From positions 1,116,001 to 1,180,000 of the forward strand of contig JAYPPR010000008.1 in the NCBI GenBank assembly GCA_038131595.1: a stretch of 64,000 nt of DNA, written 5' to 3'. This stretch comes from UBA9926 sp038131595. Its GTDB lineage: Bacteria; Pseudomonadota; Gammaproteobacteria; Pseudomonadales; Azotimanducaceae. The translations under genes and the position numbers were made by a program. This document shows positions 27,436 to 36,629 of the stretch, piece by piece; the stretch's first letter is position 1, and each line of letters begins with the position of its first letter. The notes beneath the pieces were generated by a model that saw only the letters and a program-made list of their open reading frames with translations, had not been told where the DNA came from and did not search any database.

Positions 27436-28060
27436 GGGGTTAATCGGGCGAATCAATGGTCTTAAGCGCACTTTAGCAGCTTTCGTCTGGGTGACCAGTG
27501 CAAGACGGCGCTTCAACCGTTGGTAGAAACCGAAGCAATGGGGGCACTCACTGTATCGATTTAGACGGGCAGGCCATGGTATGACCCCTGCCTCATCTAG
27601 TCTCTAACGAGGCCCAGTACTCGCTCTCTTGCGATCCTATGTTGATTAGCATCCTGCTTTGTTTGCTGGGTATGACGAGCTGGTCGAAGGCGTGAATTTT
27701 GAGAGTAATGAGCGCCTATGAAGCTGAATCACTAAGTGGCATTACAGATCGTGTCCAATGGGTTGACCGAGAACAGGTATTCAAAAGCATTGATGGTGAC
27801 GGGTGACGGGTGACGGGTGACGGGTGACGGGTGACGGGTGACGGGTGACGGGTGACGGGTGACGGGTGACGGGTGACGGGTGACGGGTGACGGGTCGCTG
27901 AGCGTTAGGAGCTAGGAGCTGGTGCAGGAGCAGGATTAGGAGTGAGGAATAGCTCAGCTCGCTGGTGAATGTTTCTTCCTACCGGTTCTAGTCAAAGGGT
28001 CAATGTGCAAGGAATCCAGACTTCACTCATTGACTGGGTCCCGCTCTACCGTTTTTGGCC
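27436..28060. other. Intergenic stretch with heptamer array 3
   Basis: The 625 bases between permease and luciferase-like oxidoreductase genes contain no convincing open frame. They carry the TGACGGG array, followed at 27905-27950 by a looser purine-rich repeat around TAGGAGC. Confidence 0.6.
27797..27894. repeat. Heptamer tandem array 3, (TGACGGG)14
   Basis: Fourteen perfect, uninterrupted copies of TGACGGG run from 27797 to 27894. The absence of any variant unit suggests recent expansion or active homogenisation. It lies upstream of the purine permease gene and downstream of the flavin-dependent oxidoreductase gene, both on the minus strand. Confidence 0.97.
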
Positions 28061-29098
28061 CTAGGCCGTAATCGGCTCTGCTGCTGCCGCGGAATTCGAT
28101 GCTCGCGCATCGATGGACTGCATCACTTCGGCGCCTTGCCGGTAGCTTGCCAGTCGCTTTTGGTGATCCCAGATGGCTGAGACAAACATAATCTCATCGG
28201 CTTCGGTTCGGTTAAGAATCTCGATCACGGCGTTCCGCGCAGTCGACTTGCTGCCAATGGCCGAAACCTGACCGATGTCTTGCATCATCTGTTGTTCACC
28301 CGGGTTTAGACTGGATTCGAAACCGTCCACAGGTCGGGGTAATGGTCCCGGCTGACCGCGCCGAAGGTTCACAAAGGACTGCAGCGCAGAACTTCGAAGG
28401 AAGGTTGCTTCCTCGTCTGTGTCGGCGATGCATAAATTGGCGCCCACCATGACATAGGGAGCGTCAAGGGTTTCAGAAGGCTTGAACTTCTCGCGATAGA
28501 TCCGGAGCGCGGTGTCCAGATAGGTAGGTGCAAAGTGTGACGCAAAGGCGAAGGGTAGCCCTAGCAGTGCTGCGAGCTGGGCACCAAACAGACTAGACCC
28601 AAGGATCCATATTGGAACATTGGTCCCTGTGCCTGGGGTCGCAACAACCCGCTGTCCTGCTTGATGCGGTTTCAAGTAGTGCTGTAGTTCGACAACGTCC
28701 CGTGGAAAGTCATCTACGTTCGCTTCAAGGTTGCGCCTCAATGCCTGCATGGTTAAGCCGTCTGTACCGGGTGCGCGGCCAAGGCCAAGATCAATGCGGT
28801 CAGGGTAAAGCGATGCCAGCGTTCCGAACTGCTCGGCGACAACGAGCGGTGCATGATTGGGCAGCATGATCCCGCCTGACCCGACCCGAATGCGCTTTGT
28901 AGCAGCAGCGAGATGGCCAATGACCACTGACGTCGCGGAAGAGGCGATGCCTGGCATGTTGTGATGCTCGGCAACCCAATAGCGAGTAAAGCCGGATTCG
29001 TCGGCGAGTATTGCCAGTTCTTTACTGCGCTCGAGCGCCGTGCCGGCATCACTGCCTTCGGTGATCGGTACTAAATCCAGAATCGAATAATTCGCCAT
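28061..29098 (-). CDS. LLM-class flavin-dependent oxidoreductase (luciferase-like)
   Basis: The 345-residue product follows the YhbW/bacterial-luciferase-like family. It has YSILDLVPITEGS at the N-terminus, RYWVAEHHNMPGIASSA near residues 39-55, SGGIMLPNHAPLVVAEQF near 75-92 and DLGLGRAPGTD near 103. These enzymes use reduced FMN or F420-like flavin and oxygen in monooxygenation. The substrate is unknown. It is divergent from the LON-domain gene. Confidence 0.88.
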   Translation of the reverse strand: MANYSILDLVPITEGSDAGTALERSKELAILADESGFTRYWVAEHHNMPGIASSATSVVIGHLAAATKRIRVGSGGIMLPNHAPLVVAEQFGTLASLYPDRIDLGLGRAPGTDGLTMQALRRNLEANVDDFPRDVVELQHYLKPHQAGQRVVATPGTGTNVPIWILGSSLFGAQLAALLGLPFAFASHFAPTYLDTALRIYREKFKPSETLDAPYVMVGANLCIADTDEEATFLRSSALQSFVNLRRGQPGPLPRPVDGFESSLNPGEQQMMQDIGQVSAIGSKSTARNAVIEILNRTEADEIMFVSAIWDHQKRLASYRQGAEVMQSIDARASNSAAAAEPITA

Positions 29099-29299
29099 CT
29101 GTCACCTCATCGCGTCCTCTCGATGAGTATGCCACAGGCAAGCGGTCAGAAAAGCTCGCGATAATCTACGAGCTTGATACCAGAGACACTCGCTGTATTG
29201 CCCTTCAAGACCAGTTGGCAAGGTCGTTCTAGCTCAATTGAAATAGGTGCAATCCTTTTCGGCAGTGGCGTCGTAAGAATGAATAGGGAGAAACCCACT

Positions 29300-30004
29300 A
29301 TGAATCAAGCCACTAGCGCATCACCCAAGGCAGCAGCCGCAGAAGAGACCAACGTCGAGGAGGTCGCACTCTTCCCCATCCCTGATTTGGTCGCGTTTCC
29401 TGGCACAGTGATTCCGCTGCATGTGTTCGAGCCGAGATACCGAAAAATGGTCCACGATTGTGTCGAATCTGGGCGAAAAATTGGTGTCTGCCACACGGTC
29501 AAAGAGATTCGGCCCGCAAAAAAGTTGCAGAGCAAAGAAGAAGCGCTGAATCAAAATCAGGCCACCTACCAGCCGCAGGCTGTGTTTTCAGCCGGTCCTT
29601 GCGAGATCAAGGACGTGCTTGACGATGGACGGATCCAGGCCAGCATCGATATGGTTGGCCGATACCGGGTCATTGAAGAGGTGCAGACGTTGCCTTACCG
29701 CGTCGTTCGCGCCGAACGGCTTGAGGACTGTGATGCTGAAGAAGACTATTCTGAGCAGACGCAGCACATCACCGCTTTGCTCATTGAACTGCTCGGGCGT
29801 CAGGGAAAAGAACTGGCGAAAATTCTCACCAGTGACGATTGGGCCGATCAGACCTCAAGCGAGTTTTCGAACCGGTTGTTTCAGTACATTCGATTCGATG
29901 CGCCCAGAATGCAAAAGCTGCTCGAACTGACATCAGTGGTTGAGCGGCTGGATGCCATTGAGCGCTTGCTCAACGGTGAGGACCTAGAAGACCTCGTCGA
30001 CTAA
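29300..30004 (+). CDS. LON substrate-binding domain protein
   Basis: This is the N-terminal domain of Lon protease without the ATPase or protease parts. EVALFPIPDLVAFPGTVIPLHVFEPRYRKM near residues 20-48, read in two parts, is the classical LON motif of proline-rich strand then FEPRYR. I choose the ATG at 29300 (234 residues), because GGGAG lies 9 bases upstream; an ATG 21 bases earlier is possible. Stand-alone LON proteins probably bind unfolded proteins or substrates. The stop shares four bases (CTAA) with the convergent MFS gene. Confidence 0.88.
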   Translation: MNQATSASPKAAAAEETNVEEVALFPIPDLVAFPGTVIPLHVFEPRYRKMVHDCVESGRKIGVCHTVKEIRPAKKLQSKEEALNQNQATYQPQAVFSAGPCEIKDVLDDGRIQASIDMVGRYRVIEEVQTLPYRVVRAERLEDCDAEEDYSEQTQHITALLIELLGRQGKELAKILTSDDWADQTSSEFSNRLFQYIRFDAPRMQKLLELTSVVERLDAIERLLNGEDLEDLVD

Positions 30005-31338
30005 GCCTTAGCGTAGCGCGCCTGCTTTTTCTCTACCAAGCGTTGTAGCCGAGCGTGCACTTTCGCTGTCAGCGGCCAGGTCACGCAAAGATAGAACGCC
30101 AATCCAAACAGAATCGTCGGCACTATCGCGTAAAGAATACCTAACCACAGAAGTTCGGTCGGGCCGTTCGTGACCCCTCTCGCCACTTGGTACCCCACAA
30201 GCCCGAGAATCGGGAGAGATAGCCCGCCAAAAGACGCTGCACACTTGGTCATAAACCCTAAAATGGCGAAGTAACTTGCCGGTCGCGCCGAGCCCGATTT
30301 GACCGTATCTAAGTCAACAACGTCAGCTAGCATGGCGCGAGGAAGATAGGCGAATGCGCCAAAGCAGAAGCCCTTGAGGGCGAAGAGTATGTAGAAGGGC
30401 GTTACCTGACCATATTCCAACATGAAACAAGCGATGGTGATGATGCTCACAAACACCATGGCAAAAGCGAGCGACTGATGTTTGCCGTACTTTTTGGCTA
30501 GCCAGTCCCAAAAGGGAATCGCGATCAATCCTACGCCAAAGTAGATGACGTAAAGTCGTCCGACTTTATCCGCACCGATGTAGTCCTGAACAAAGAATAG
30601 CGACAACGTGTTGCGGAAATTTTCGCCGCCAGCGATCAGGAGTTCGATGGCCAACAGCCGGATGAAAATTCCGTTTTTTCGCATGTTCCCGAGAGATCGA
30701 AAGACCGAGACTTTGGGCGCCGAAGTGACGGGCACCTCAGGCACCTTCCAGAGAATCAATATGGCGGTAATGGGCAGCAAGGTCACGATGACCCATGAGA
30801 AGTTGCTCAGCACAAAACTGGCGGAGCGGTCATTGAAGACTTCTTCTGAGACCAGCACGATTGCTGAGGCAACGATCAAGCCAGATAAAACGTATTTCTC
30901 TCTCGCAGACTGGATCATTGTCCGCGTGTGGTACTCGCCCGATAGCTCCACCCCCCAGGCGGCATAAGGCAGGCCAAGCACTGTGGTGGCGAGCCTTAGC
31001 AGAATGAAAAAGAAAGCGAGATAAACAATACTGGTGCCCACTTCAGGGTTCAGTAGCATCCACACCGCAAAGGCGTAGAGCGGCACGCCAAATAAAATCC
31101 AAGGTTTTCTGCGACCCCAACGGGTGTTGAATCGATCCGACATGAACCCCATGGCAGGGTCAGATATGGCATCGAAAATCGCGGCCGCAAAAATGACCAT
31201 GCCGATGACAGTGAGGTTCAAGCCAATCTCGGTTGAATACAGGCGAGGGATCCAGACCGCGAGTGGGTAGCTGATGATGGCGATTGGCAGGCTCATAGAG
31301 CCGTAAATCCAGGCGGTGCGCTTTGTGATTGGCGGCAT
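30001..31338 (-). CDS. MFS transporter, GPH (sugar:cation symporter) type
   Basis: The 445-residue membrane protein starts at MPPITKRTAWIYGSMSLP. It carries the GPH signature FDAISDPAMGFMSDRFNTRWGRRKPW near residues 54-79, read in two parts as DAISDPAMG and TRWGRRKPW, and about 12 membrane segments. Family members import sugars, glucuronides or other solutes with a cation. No catabolic partner is adjacent, so the substrate is open. The frame extends 34 codons upstream, but those show no transporter features. Confidence 0.88.
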   Translation of the reverse strand: MPPITKRTAWIYGSMSLPIAIISYPLAVWIPRLYSTEIGLNLTVIGMVIFAAAIFDAISDPAMGFMSDRFNTRWGRRKPWILFGVPLYAFAVWMLLNPEVGTSIVYLAFFFILLRLATTVLGLPYAAWGVELSGEYHTRTMIQSAREKYVLSGLIVASAIVLVSEEVFNDRSASFVLSNFSWVIVTLLPITAILILWKVPEVPVTSAPKVSVFRSLGNMRKNGIFIRLLAIELLIAGGENFRNTLSLFFVQDYIGADKVGRLYVIYFGVGLIAIPFWDWLAKKYGKHQSLAFAMVFVSIITIACFMLEYGQVTPFYILFALKGFCFGAFAYLPRAMLADVVDLDTVKSGSARPASYFAILGFMTKCAASFGGLSLPILGLVGYQVARGVTNGPTELLWLGILYAIVPTILFGLAFYLCVTWPLTAKVHARLQRLVEKKQARYAKA

Positions 31339-31745
31339 GGCAGTCCTTGCTCTCGTCAACCGATGAGTTAAGAGACCATAGGCTGGGTTTGATGTAAAGA
31401 ATGTCGTGCCACTGCAATCGATTCGCGGTGCGAATGGCAATTCATATTAGGTCGAAAACCGCAGTTGATCCCTCGGCTTGATGGCGAATATGCTGAGCAG
31501 GAAGGCAGACTCGGTGATCCGGCGCTTGGGCATGAATCAGTGCCCTGCTGGTATGCCAGTCGTAGATAGTAACGATTTAAAGGGCAACAACAGACGACAC
31601 AAGGGTGAAAAGAAAGGGACAGGAAAGGACTAAGTCAATCGCTAAGCCCATCCTGAACCCTTACAGCCCTGAGCTAGTAAACAGCCCTGAATAAACAGCC
31701 CCAGCGAATCAAAAAAGCGGTGTAAGGAAAAGGTATAAGCAGAAC
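31339..31745. other. Divergent intergenic region with short direct repeats
   Basis: The gap separates the MFS gene from the second acyl-CoA dehydrogenase operon. ACAGCCCTGA occurs at 31663-31672 and 31681-31690, with a partial third copy ACAGCCCC at 31695-31702, just upstream of the operon. These could be regulator half-sites. I see no gene here. Confidence 0.4.
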
Positions 31746-32945
31746 ATGACGACACAAACAGAGTTAGATGAGTTTAGAGCTGATGTGCGGGCCTGGCTTG
31801 CAGACAACAAGCCCGCTGATCCAGGGTTTCTGCTACCTGAAACGTTCATGGAGGTGGGGACGGATCAGCAATTTGAATTTTTGCGCGACTGGCAGCGAAC
31901 GGTTTACGAAGCCGGCTATCTAGGGATGGCTTGGCCCTCGGAGTACGGGGGCGGCGGTCAAGCCCAGGTCTATCAGGATATTGTGAATCAGGAAATGGCG
32001 AAGGCACGCGCTCCCTTTGTGCCGAACACCATTGGTTTGAATTGGGCGGGGCCACTGATTCTTGATATGGGTTCCGAGGAAGATAAGCAGCGCTATATTA
32101 AAAATATCCTCAGCGCTGAAGACATTTGGTGTCAGGGGTTTTCTGAGCCAGACAACGGATCCGATTTAGGCAATGCCCAGGTTAGAGCGGTGCGAGATGG
32201 CGATGACTATGTGGTCAATGGCTCGAAGATTTGGACGAGCCTAGGCTCCTACGCCAAATACATGATCCTTCTCGCCCGCACATCAACGGATGGTCCGAAT
32301 AAATACGCAGGGCTGACCTTTTTCCTCGCGCCTATGAAAGTTGAGGGCGTGGATCCTGTTCCCATAAAGAAATTAACGGGTGAGTTTGGGTTTTGTCAGA
32401 CCTACTTCGATGATGCGCGAATTCCGGCTGCTTGCCGCCTCGGTGCAGAAGGCGAAGGATGGTCGGTAGCGATGCGCACGCTGATGTTCGAACGCGGAGC
32501 GATCGGGGGCCAGGCAGGGGGTCTCTCAGCGATGGACCTCAACATCAATGACATCATCGAACTCGCGCGCAGAAGCGTGCGTAATGGTCGGCCTGCACTA
32601 GAGGACCCTCTCACACGCGATGAGCTCATGAAGTTGGTACTGGAGGCCAAAGGCAATCAGCTGATGGGTGCTAAATCCAGAATCCCAGCGCTTTGTGAAG
32701 ACTGGCCGACGGCGATCGCCATGTCCGGCAAATTAAGAGGATCGGAACTGAAGCGCAAAATGACGCGATTCGCTTTGTCGCTCCAGGGTGCCAATGGGGC
32801 TCGCTACATCGGCGACCAAGCCGTTGATGGCGGCAAATGGCAGCGGTCTTACCTCAATGCCTTCTCCGGGACGATCGGGGGCGGCACAACACAAATTCAG
32901 AAGAACATTCTTGGCGAGCGAGTGCTCGGCCTGCCGAAGAGTTAA
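31746..32945 (+). CDS. Acyl-CoA dehydrogenase, long partner of second pair
   Basis: The 399-residue flavoprotein shows CQGFSEPDNGSDLGNAQVR near residue 123 and ends GTIGGGTTQIQKNILGERVLGLPKS (key residues GGGTTQIQ and RVLGLPKS), matching the larger subunit of paired acyl-CoA dehydrogenases. An AGGAAAAGG stretch precedes the ATG. Its stop is 10 bases before the GTG start of a 370-residue partner. Here the long partner comes first, the reverse of the pair at the left of the window. Confidence 0.92.
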   Translation: MTTQTELDEFRADVRAWLADNKPADPGFLLPETFMEVGTDQQFEFLRDWQRTVYEAGYLGMAWPSEYGGGGQAQVYQDIVNQEMAKARAPFVPNTIGLNWAGPLILDMGSEEDKQRYIKNILSAEDIWCQGFSEPDNGSDLGNAQVRAVRDGDDYVVNGSKIWTSLGSYAKYMILLARTSTDGPNKYAGLTFFLAPMKVEGVDPVPIKKLTGEFGFCQTYFDDARIPAACRLGAEGEGWSVAMRTLMFERGAIGGQAGGLSAMDLNINDIIELARRSVRNGRPALEDPLTRDELMKLVLEAKGNQLMGAKSRIPALCEDWPTAIAMSGKLRGSELKRKMTRFALSLQGANGARYIGDQAVDGGKWQRSYLNAFSGTIGGGTTQIQKNILGERVLGLPKS

Positions 32946-32955
32946 GGAGCTAGCC

Positions 32956-34068
32956 GTGATTACATTGAGTGAAGAGCAAGGGATGCTGCTGAGTACGGCG
33001 CTGGATTTTTGTGCGAAGGAAGCACCTATCGCGAGCCTGCGAGGCGCGATTCAAGAAGGGCTACCCTTTGGTGCCGGTCGCTGGCAAGCCATGGTCGATC
33101 TGGGCTGGGCAGGCATTATCATTCCAGAGCAGCACGGGGGACTTGGCATGAGTCTCGCTGATGCCGTGCCTGTGGTGGAATCGCTGGGTCGTTTTCTCGT
33201 GCCATCACCGTTTGCTGCGGCGACCTTGGCCGCTCAAACATTGATCGCCTGCGGCAGTGAGGCGCAGCAATCAATGTTTCTTCCCAAACTTGCCACGGGC
33301 ACCATTGCGACGCTAGCGATTTGGGAGCCTGCGGGAAGCTGGTCGCTGATGGACACCGAAGCGACCCTGACGCAGTCCGCTGATGGTTATCAATTGAACG
33401 GCACGAAAGTCTTTGTGGAAGCGGGCGAGGAGGCTGACCTCTACCTCGTTGCTGCCCGGTTAGAGGGCGACGTTCGGCTTTGCCTCGTTGAACGTGAGCA
33501 GGTGCGAAGCGAGGACATCACGCGTGAGTCGGTGATTGACGAGACCAGGCGGAGTTTTAGCGTCAACTTTCAAGGCATTGCAGTGTCCGAATCGAACCTT
33601 CTCCCAGGCGTCGCATTCGATGTCATTGAACACGCCAGCCTGTTATTGATGTCCGCTGAGGCATCGGGCGGTATCGCTGGTGCGCTGAACGTCATCGTGG
33701 ATTATCTGAAAACGCGCAAACAATTCGATAAACAGATTGGGTCTTATCAAGCGCTCAAACACCCTACGGTGGATATTCTGATGGGGTCAGAGATGTCTCG
33801 ATCCTACGTCTATCACGCAGCGACGAAGTGGGCTGAAGGGGCAAGTGCCGAAACGATTGAGGAAACTGCGCGGATGGCGAAGGCTTGTTCAAGTGAGCAG
33901 TTTGCCGAAGCAGGTGATCGGGCCGTGCAGTTCCACGGAGGGTTTGGGTTTACCTATGACTGCGATGCGCAGCTCTTCTTGCGTCGCGCGCTGTGGCACC
34001 AGTACCAGTGGGGCGATGATCGGTATCAGCGTGCGCGATTGGCAGAGACGCTATTAATGGCGTCATGA
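32956..34068 (+). CDS. Acyl-CoA dehydrogenase, short partner of second pair
   Basis: The start is a GTG giving ITLSEEQGMLLSTALDF, preceded by AAGGAGC 7 bases upstream; earlier in-frame codons would lie inside the upstream gene. The 370-residue product has RKQFDKQIGSYQALKHP near residue 255 and FHGGFGFTYDCDAQLFLRRA near 323, like the short partner of the first pair. It probably forms a mixed complex with the 399-residue protein and oxidises a CoA-bound side chain. Confidence 0.92.
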   Translation: MITLSEEQGMLLSTALDFCAKEAPIASLRGAIQEGLPFGAGRWQAMVDLGWAGIIIPEQHGGLGMSLADAVPVVESLGRFLVPSPFAAATLAAQTLIACGSEAQQSMFLPKLATGTIATLAIWEPAGSWSLMDTEATLTQSADGYQLNGTKVFVEAGEEADLYLVAARLEGDVRLCLVEREQVRSEDITRESVIDETRRSFSVNFQGIAVSESNLLPGVAFDVIEHASLLLMSAEASGGIAGALNVIVDYLKTRKQFDKQIGSYQALKHPTVDILMGSEMSRSYVYHAATKWAEGASAETIEETARMAKACSSEQFAEAGDRAVQFHGGFGFTYDCDAQLFLRRALWHQYQWGDDRYQRARLAETLLMAS

Positions 34069-34174
34069 GTAAAGCGGCCCATATGAGTTATTCATCGACT
34101 CGACGCGGTTCTCGTTAAGCTGTGGCGTTATCGATGGCTACCCTATCTGCTCTAGCTTGTAATCGAACGCTCTG

Positions 34175-35212
34175 ATGACAACGCCTGCACGAGTAGCCGC
34201 AAGGCCTGTGGCGGAAGGCAAACTGACCGAGGAGGCTGTGCACGAGTGGCAAAGCCAGGGGATGACGCTTGCCTCGGGCCTACTCCCTGCCGATCGCATT
34301 GAGTCGCTGATTGAAAGTGCGCAGTCCGTGTTCCCGGAGGCAGGGAGTGAGGCGGCACGCTCAGTGCGAGATTTTGGCAGTGGCGGCCGATTCGTTTTTC
34401 CCTCAGCAGACGCTGCGTTCAACGCGCTAACCCTGGACCCAGCGCTTGTAGGGGCGGTGGCGCAACTGCTCGATGTCTCGCCTTCGGCACTTCGCTTAAC
34501 ACAGTCTGATCTATGGCCTAAGTATGGTCATGCGTCTCGCCATAGGCAGGACAATCAAGATCAGCGGATTCACATGGACTACCCCAATCATATGCTTGTG
34601 CATCCGCCACCTTGGTCTACTCCGGCGGCGGTGGAAATCATCATCTATTACTCTGATGCGAGAGAATGCGCGGGCGAAACTGGGTTCGTTCCCCGTACCG
34701 GTGCGTCTGACCCTGCATATCAGTATCCCTACACTCAATCCCCGGGTATGAGTGATCATCCCTTTTTAAACGATCGTTCGTCGGCAGAGCAGTATTTTGC
34801 GGACGAAGCGCCAGACATTGCGGCGTTTCGAGCCGCGCTGTACGAGCGCGAGCAGGTCGCGGATTTTCGGGTGGGTGACGTGCTGTTTTACCGGCACGAT
34901 GTTTGGCACAGAGGGCGTCCTCTTGTGGAAGGCACTATGCGGCTTGCCCAGAATCTTACCTTCCGCCGTGCTGATGCCGATTGGGTCGCTCAATTACACC
35001 CAGGGTGGCCCTGGGCCATGTATCGCGAGGGCCAACCCTTTGAGCGCTGGGTCGCGAACGCCTCAGTCTTTGAACGGACATTGATTGGCTTCCCTCCGCC
35101 CGGCCATGCTTTTTGGACACCTGAGACCCTGGCTGGCGTGATCGCTCGGTACGGACCCTTCGGATTTGATGCCGCACCCTATAAGGATGTTAATTCCAAA
35201 CGCTTGGGGTAA
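34175..35212 (+). CDS. Phytanoyl-CoA dioxygenase (PhyH) family protein
   Basis: The 345-residue product carries RIHMDYPNHM near residue 130, giving the HxD iron ligands, and LFYRHDVWHRGRPLVEG near 235-251, giving the distal histidine and the 2-oxoglutarate-binding arginine. It is a second PhyH-type iron/2-oxoglutarate oxygenase, only distantly like the one at 13.9 kb. It follows the acyl-CoA dehydrogenase pair after 106 bases and may act on a branched or hydroxylatable substrate of the same route. It ends just before the terminator that serves the convergent chrR gene. Confidence 0.85.
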   Translation: MTTPARVAARPVAEGKLTEEAVHEWQSQGMTLASGLLPADRIESLIESAQSVFPEAGSEAARSVRDFGSGGRFVFPSADAAFNALTLDPALVGAVAQLLDVSPSALRLTQSDLWPKYGHASRHRQDNQDQRIHMDYPNHMLVHPPPWSTPAAVEIIIYYSDARECAGETGFVPRTGASDPAYQYPYTQSPGMSDHPFLNDRSSAEQYFADEAPDIAAFRAALYEREQVADFRVGDVLFYRHDVWHRGRPLVEGTMRLAQNLTFRRADADWVAQLHPGWPWAMYREGQPFERWVANASVFERTLIGFPPPGHAFWTPETLAGVIARYGPFGFDAAPYKDVNSKRLG

Positions 35213-35220
35213 GCTGAAAG

Positions 35221-35248
35221 AAAAAAAAGGGCATCCCGAAGGATGCCC
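35221..35248 (-). terminator. Rho-independent terminator of the folE-lipocalin-rpoE-chrR operon
   Basis: GGGCATCC-CGAA-GGATGCCC (35229-35248) is an 8-bp perfect stem with a stable tetraloop. On the minus strand it is followed by eight T (A-run 35221-35228). It lies 53 bases beyond the chrR stop. On the plus strand no T-run follows, so it works mainly for the minus-strand operon. Confidence 0.92.
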
Positions 35249-35301
35249 TAAGGTCGAACCCAAAGGGGGATGGGTTCAAAGGGAATAGGTGGCTTGCTGC
35301 C

Positions 35302-35976
35302 TTAGCTGGGCTGGAATCGCATAAAGGGATTCAACACGCGCCCAAGCCCTTTGAGCCTAATCGGCGCTTCAAGCACGGAAAGACAGATGCAGTCTTCATG
35401 CTGAGTCGCGAATGGTCGGTGTATATCGCCTGGCTCGCGAGTCAAAAAATCGCCCTCGTTGTACATGCCATCTTCATCAGAGAAGCTACCTTTCAGGACA
35501 ACGGTGTATTCGACGCCGTTGTGGTCATGAACGGGGGTTTGTCCGCCCGCGCAAATTTTGTGTAGTGCGAGCTCATAACGAGTCTCGCCTACACTAATCG
35601 GCGCAACAGTGACTGAAGACGATAGCTTCCGCCAATTCAGTCCGTTCCTCGGCAGGAACTGGTTGAGATACCCGGGAATACCCTTCAGCTCATCGCTCAG
35701 CTCGAATTCGTGGACTTCGCTCGCGCCCTCTGCAAGAGCCATCTCGCTCTCATCGGCATCGAGACGGTCGAGTGTCTGACTAAGAAGGTCGTTTGAGATC
35801 TGAGCTGGCTCTGCCTCGCAAAGAAGAGCGCCTCCGAGCTGTTTCAGGGAGCCCACGCTGTCTCTGCATTGCTGGCAATATTTAAGGTGTGTCGTAACAG
35901 ACACAGCCGGTGCTACCGACAGACTGCCGACGGTGTAATCCGTCAGTAGTGCGGTACTAGGGTGATGTTTAATCAT
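35302..35976 (-). CDS. chrR: ChrR-type anti-sigma factor with cupin domain
   Basis: The 224-residue product has an N-terminal zinc-binding anti-sigma domain, HHPSTALLTDYTVGSL then HLKYCQQC, with the HxxxCxxC ligands near residues 30-37. Its C-terminal cupin domain has HDHNGVEYTVVLKG and EPGDIHRPFA near residues 138-190, giving histidine/glutamate metal ligands. ChrR holds its ECF sigma factor inactive until singlet oxygen or peroxide damages the complex. The start overlaps the sigma gene stop by four bases, so the pair is translationally coupled. Confidence 0.93.
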   Translation of the reverse strand: MIKHHPSTALLTDYTVGSLSVAPAVSVTTHLKYCQQCRDSVGSLKQLGGALLCEAEPAQISNDLLSQTLDRLDADESEMALAEGASEVHEFELSDELKGIPGYLNQFLPRNGLNWRKLSSSVTVAPISVGETRYELALHKICAGGQTPVHDHNGVEYTVVLKGSFSDEDGMYNEGDFLTREPGDIHRPFATQHEDCICLSVLEAPIRLKGLGRVLNPFMRFQPS

Positions 35977-36599
35977 TGAGCGTAAGCCTCCGTGCTTTCA
36001 CCGTTGGGGGACAGCTTCAGTTTCAACTTTTGAAGTGCCAGTCGTACTCGGCTCTTTACTGTGCCGAGTGGAATGCTCAGTTCATCCGCTACTTCCTGTC
36101 CGGACTTGCCTTGAAAGTACATCAAGGTGAGCACTTGTAATTGTTCCTGGGGCAAGTCCCCTAGGTGATCTTTAATGTTTTTGCTATTGCGCGTCTGAAT
36201 CAGCGATGTGAAAGGCGATGATTCCTCGTTTTCATCGAACAGGTCTTCGGCAATGAGCTCATCGGTTTGCTGGCTAATTTTGGCGTGCTTCCTCAGCCAG
36301 TCAATTCGAGTGTTTCTAGCGATGGTGTACATCCAAGTACTGGCCGCGGCTTGTGCGGACGAATAACTCGGGGCTTTCCGCCAAACCTTGATCATGGTCT
36401 CTTGCACGAGCTCTTCAGCTTGCTCCGGATCGAGGTTGCTTCCCTTCATCAGGAAGCCTTTAAGCAGCGGCGCAAAGTGAGCGAAGAGCGCCGAAAAGGC
36501 GTCTTTGTCTTGATGGCTGCCGACGCGTTGAAGAAGCGCATTCCAGTCCTGGCCTTCGATTAAAGCCATGGTTGATCTCTGTTTGGGTTGTTTAGCCAT
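35973..36599 (-). CDS. rpoE: ECF sigma factor, RpoE/ChrR-partner (ECF11-like)
   Basis: This 208-residue sigma factor has region 2 with EQAEELVQETMIKVWRKAP near residues 60-78 and TWMYTIARNTRIDWLRK near 90-106, and region 4 with GKSGQEVADELSIPLGTVKSRV near 165-186, read as the helix-turn-helix. It partners the ChrR protein encoded next and should turn on a singlet-oxygen/photooxidation regulon. Two other ATG codons, 9 bases upstream and 30 bases downstream, could also start it. The gene is third in an operon after folE and lipocalin, so induction of the folE promoter would raise the sigma factor itself. Confidence 0.93.
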   Translation of the reverse strand: MAKQPKQRSTMALIEGQDWNALLQRVGSHQDKDAFSALFAHFAPLLKGFLMKGSNLDPEQAEELVQETMIKVWRKAPSYSSAQAAASTWMYTIARNTRIDWLRKHAKISQQTDELIAEDLFDENEESSPFTSLIQTRNSKNIKDHLGDLPQEQLQVLTLMYFQGKSGQEVADELSIPLGTVKSRVRLALQKLKLKLSPNGESTEAYAQ

Positions 36600-36629
36600 C
36601 ATAACCATTTTCTGAGTCCAATTAGGCTG

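Noticed and set aside
27797..27894. CRISPR array
   Set aside because: Units are 7 bp with no spacers, and no cas gene is in the window.
32788..32955. Extra N-terminus of the second short acyl-CoA dehydrogenase
   Set aside because: It lies inside the upstream gene in another frame; the GTG at 32956 has a strong ribosome site and gives the family length.
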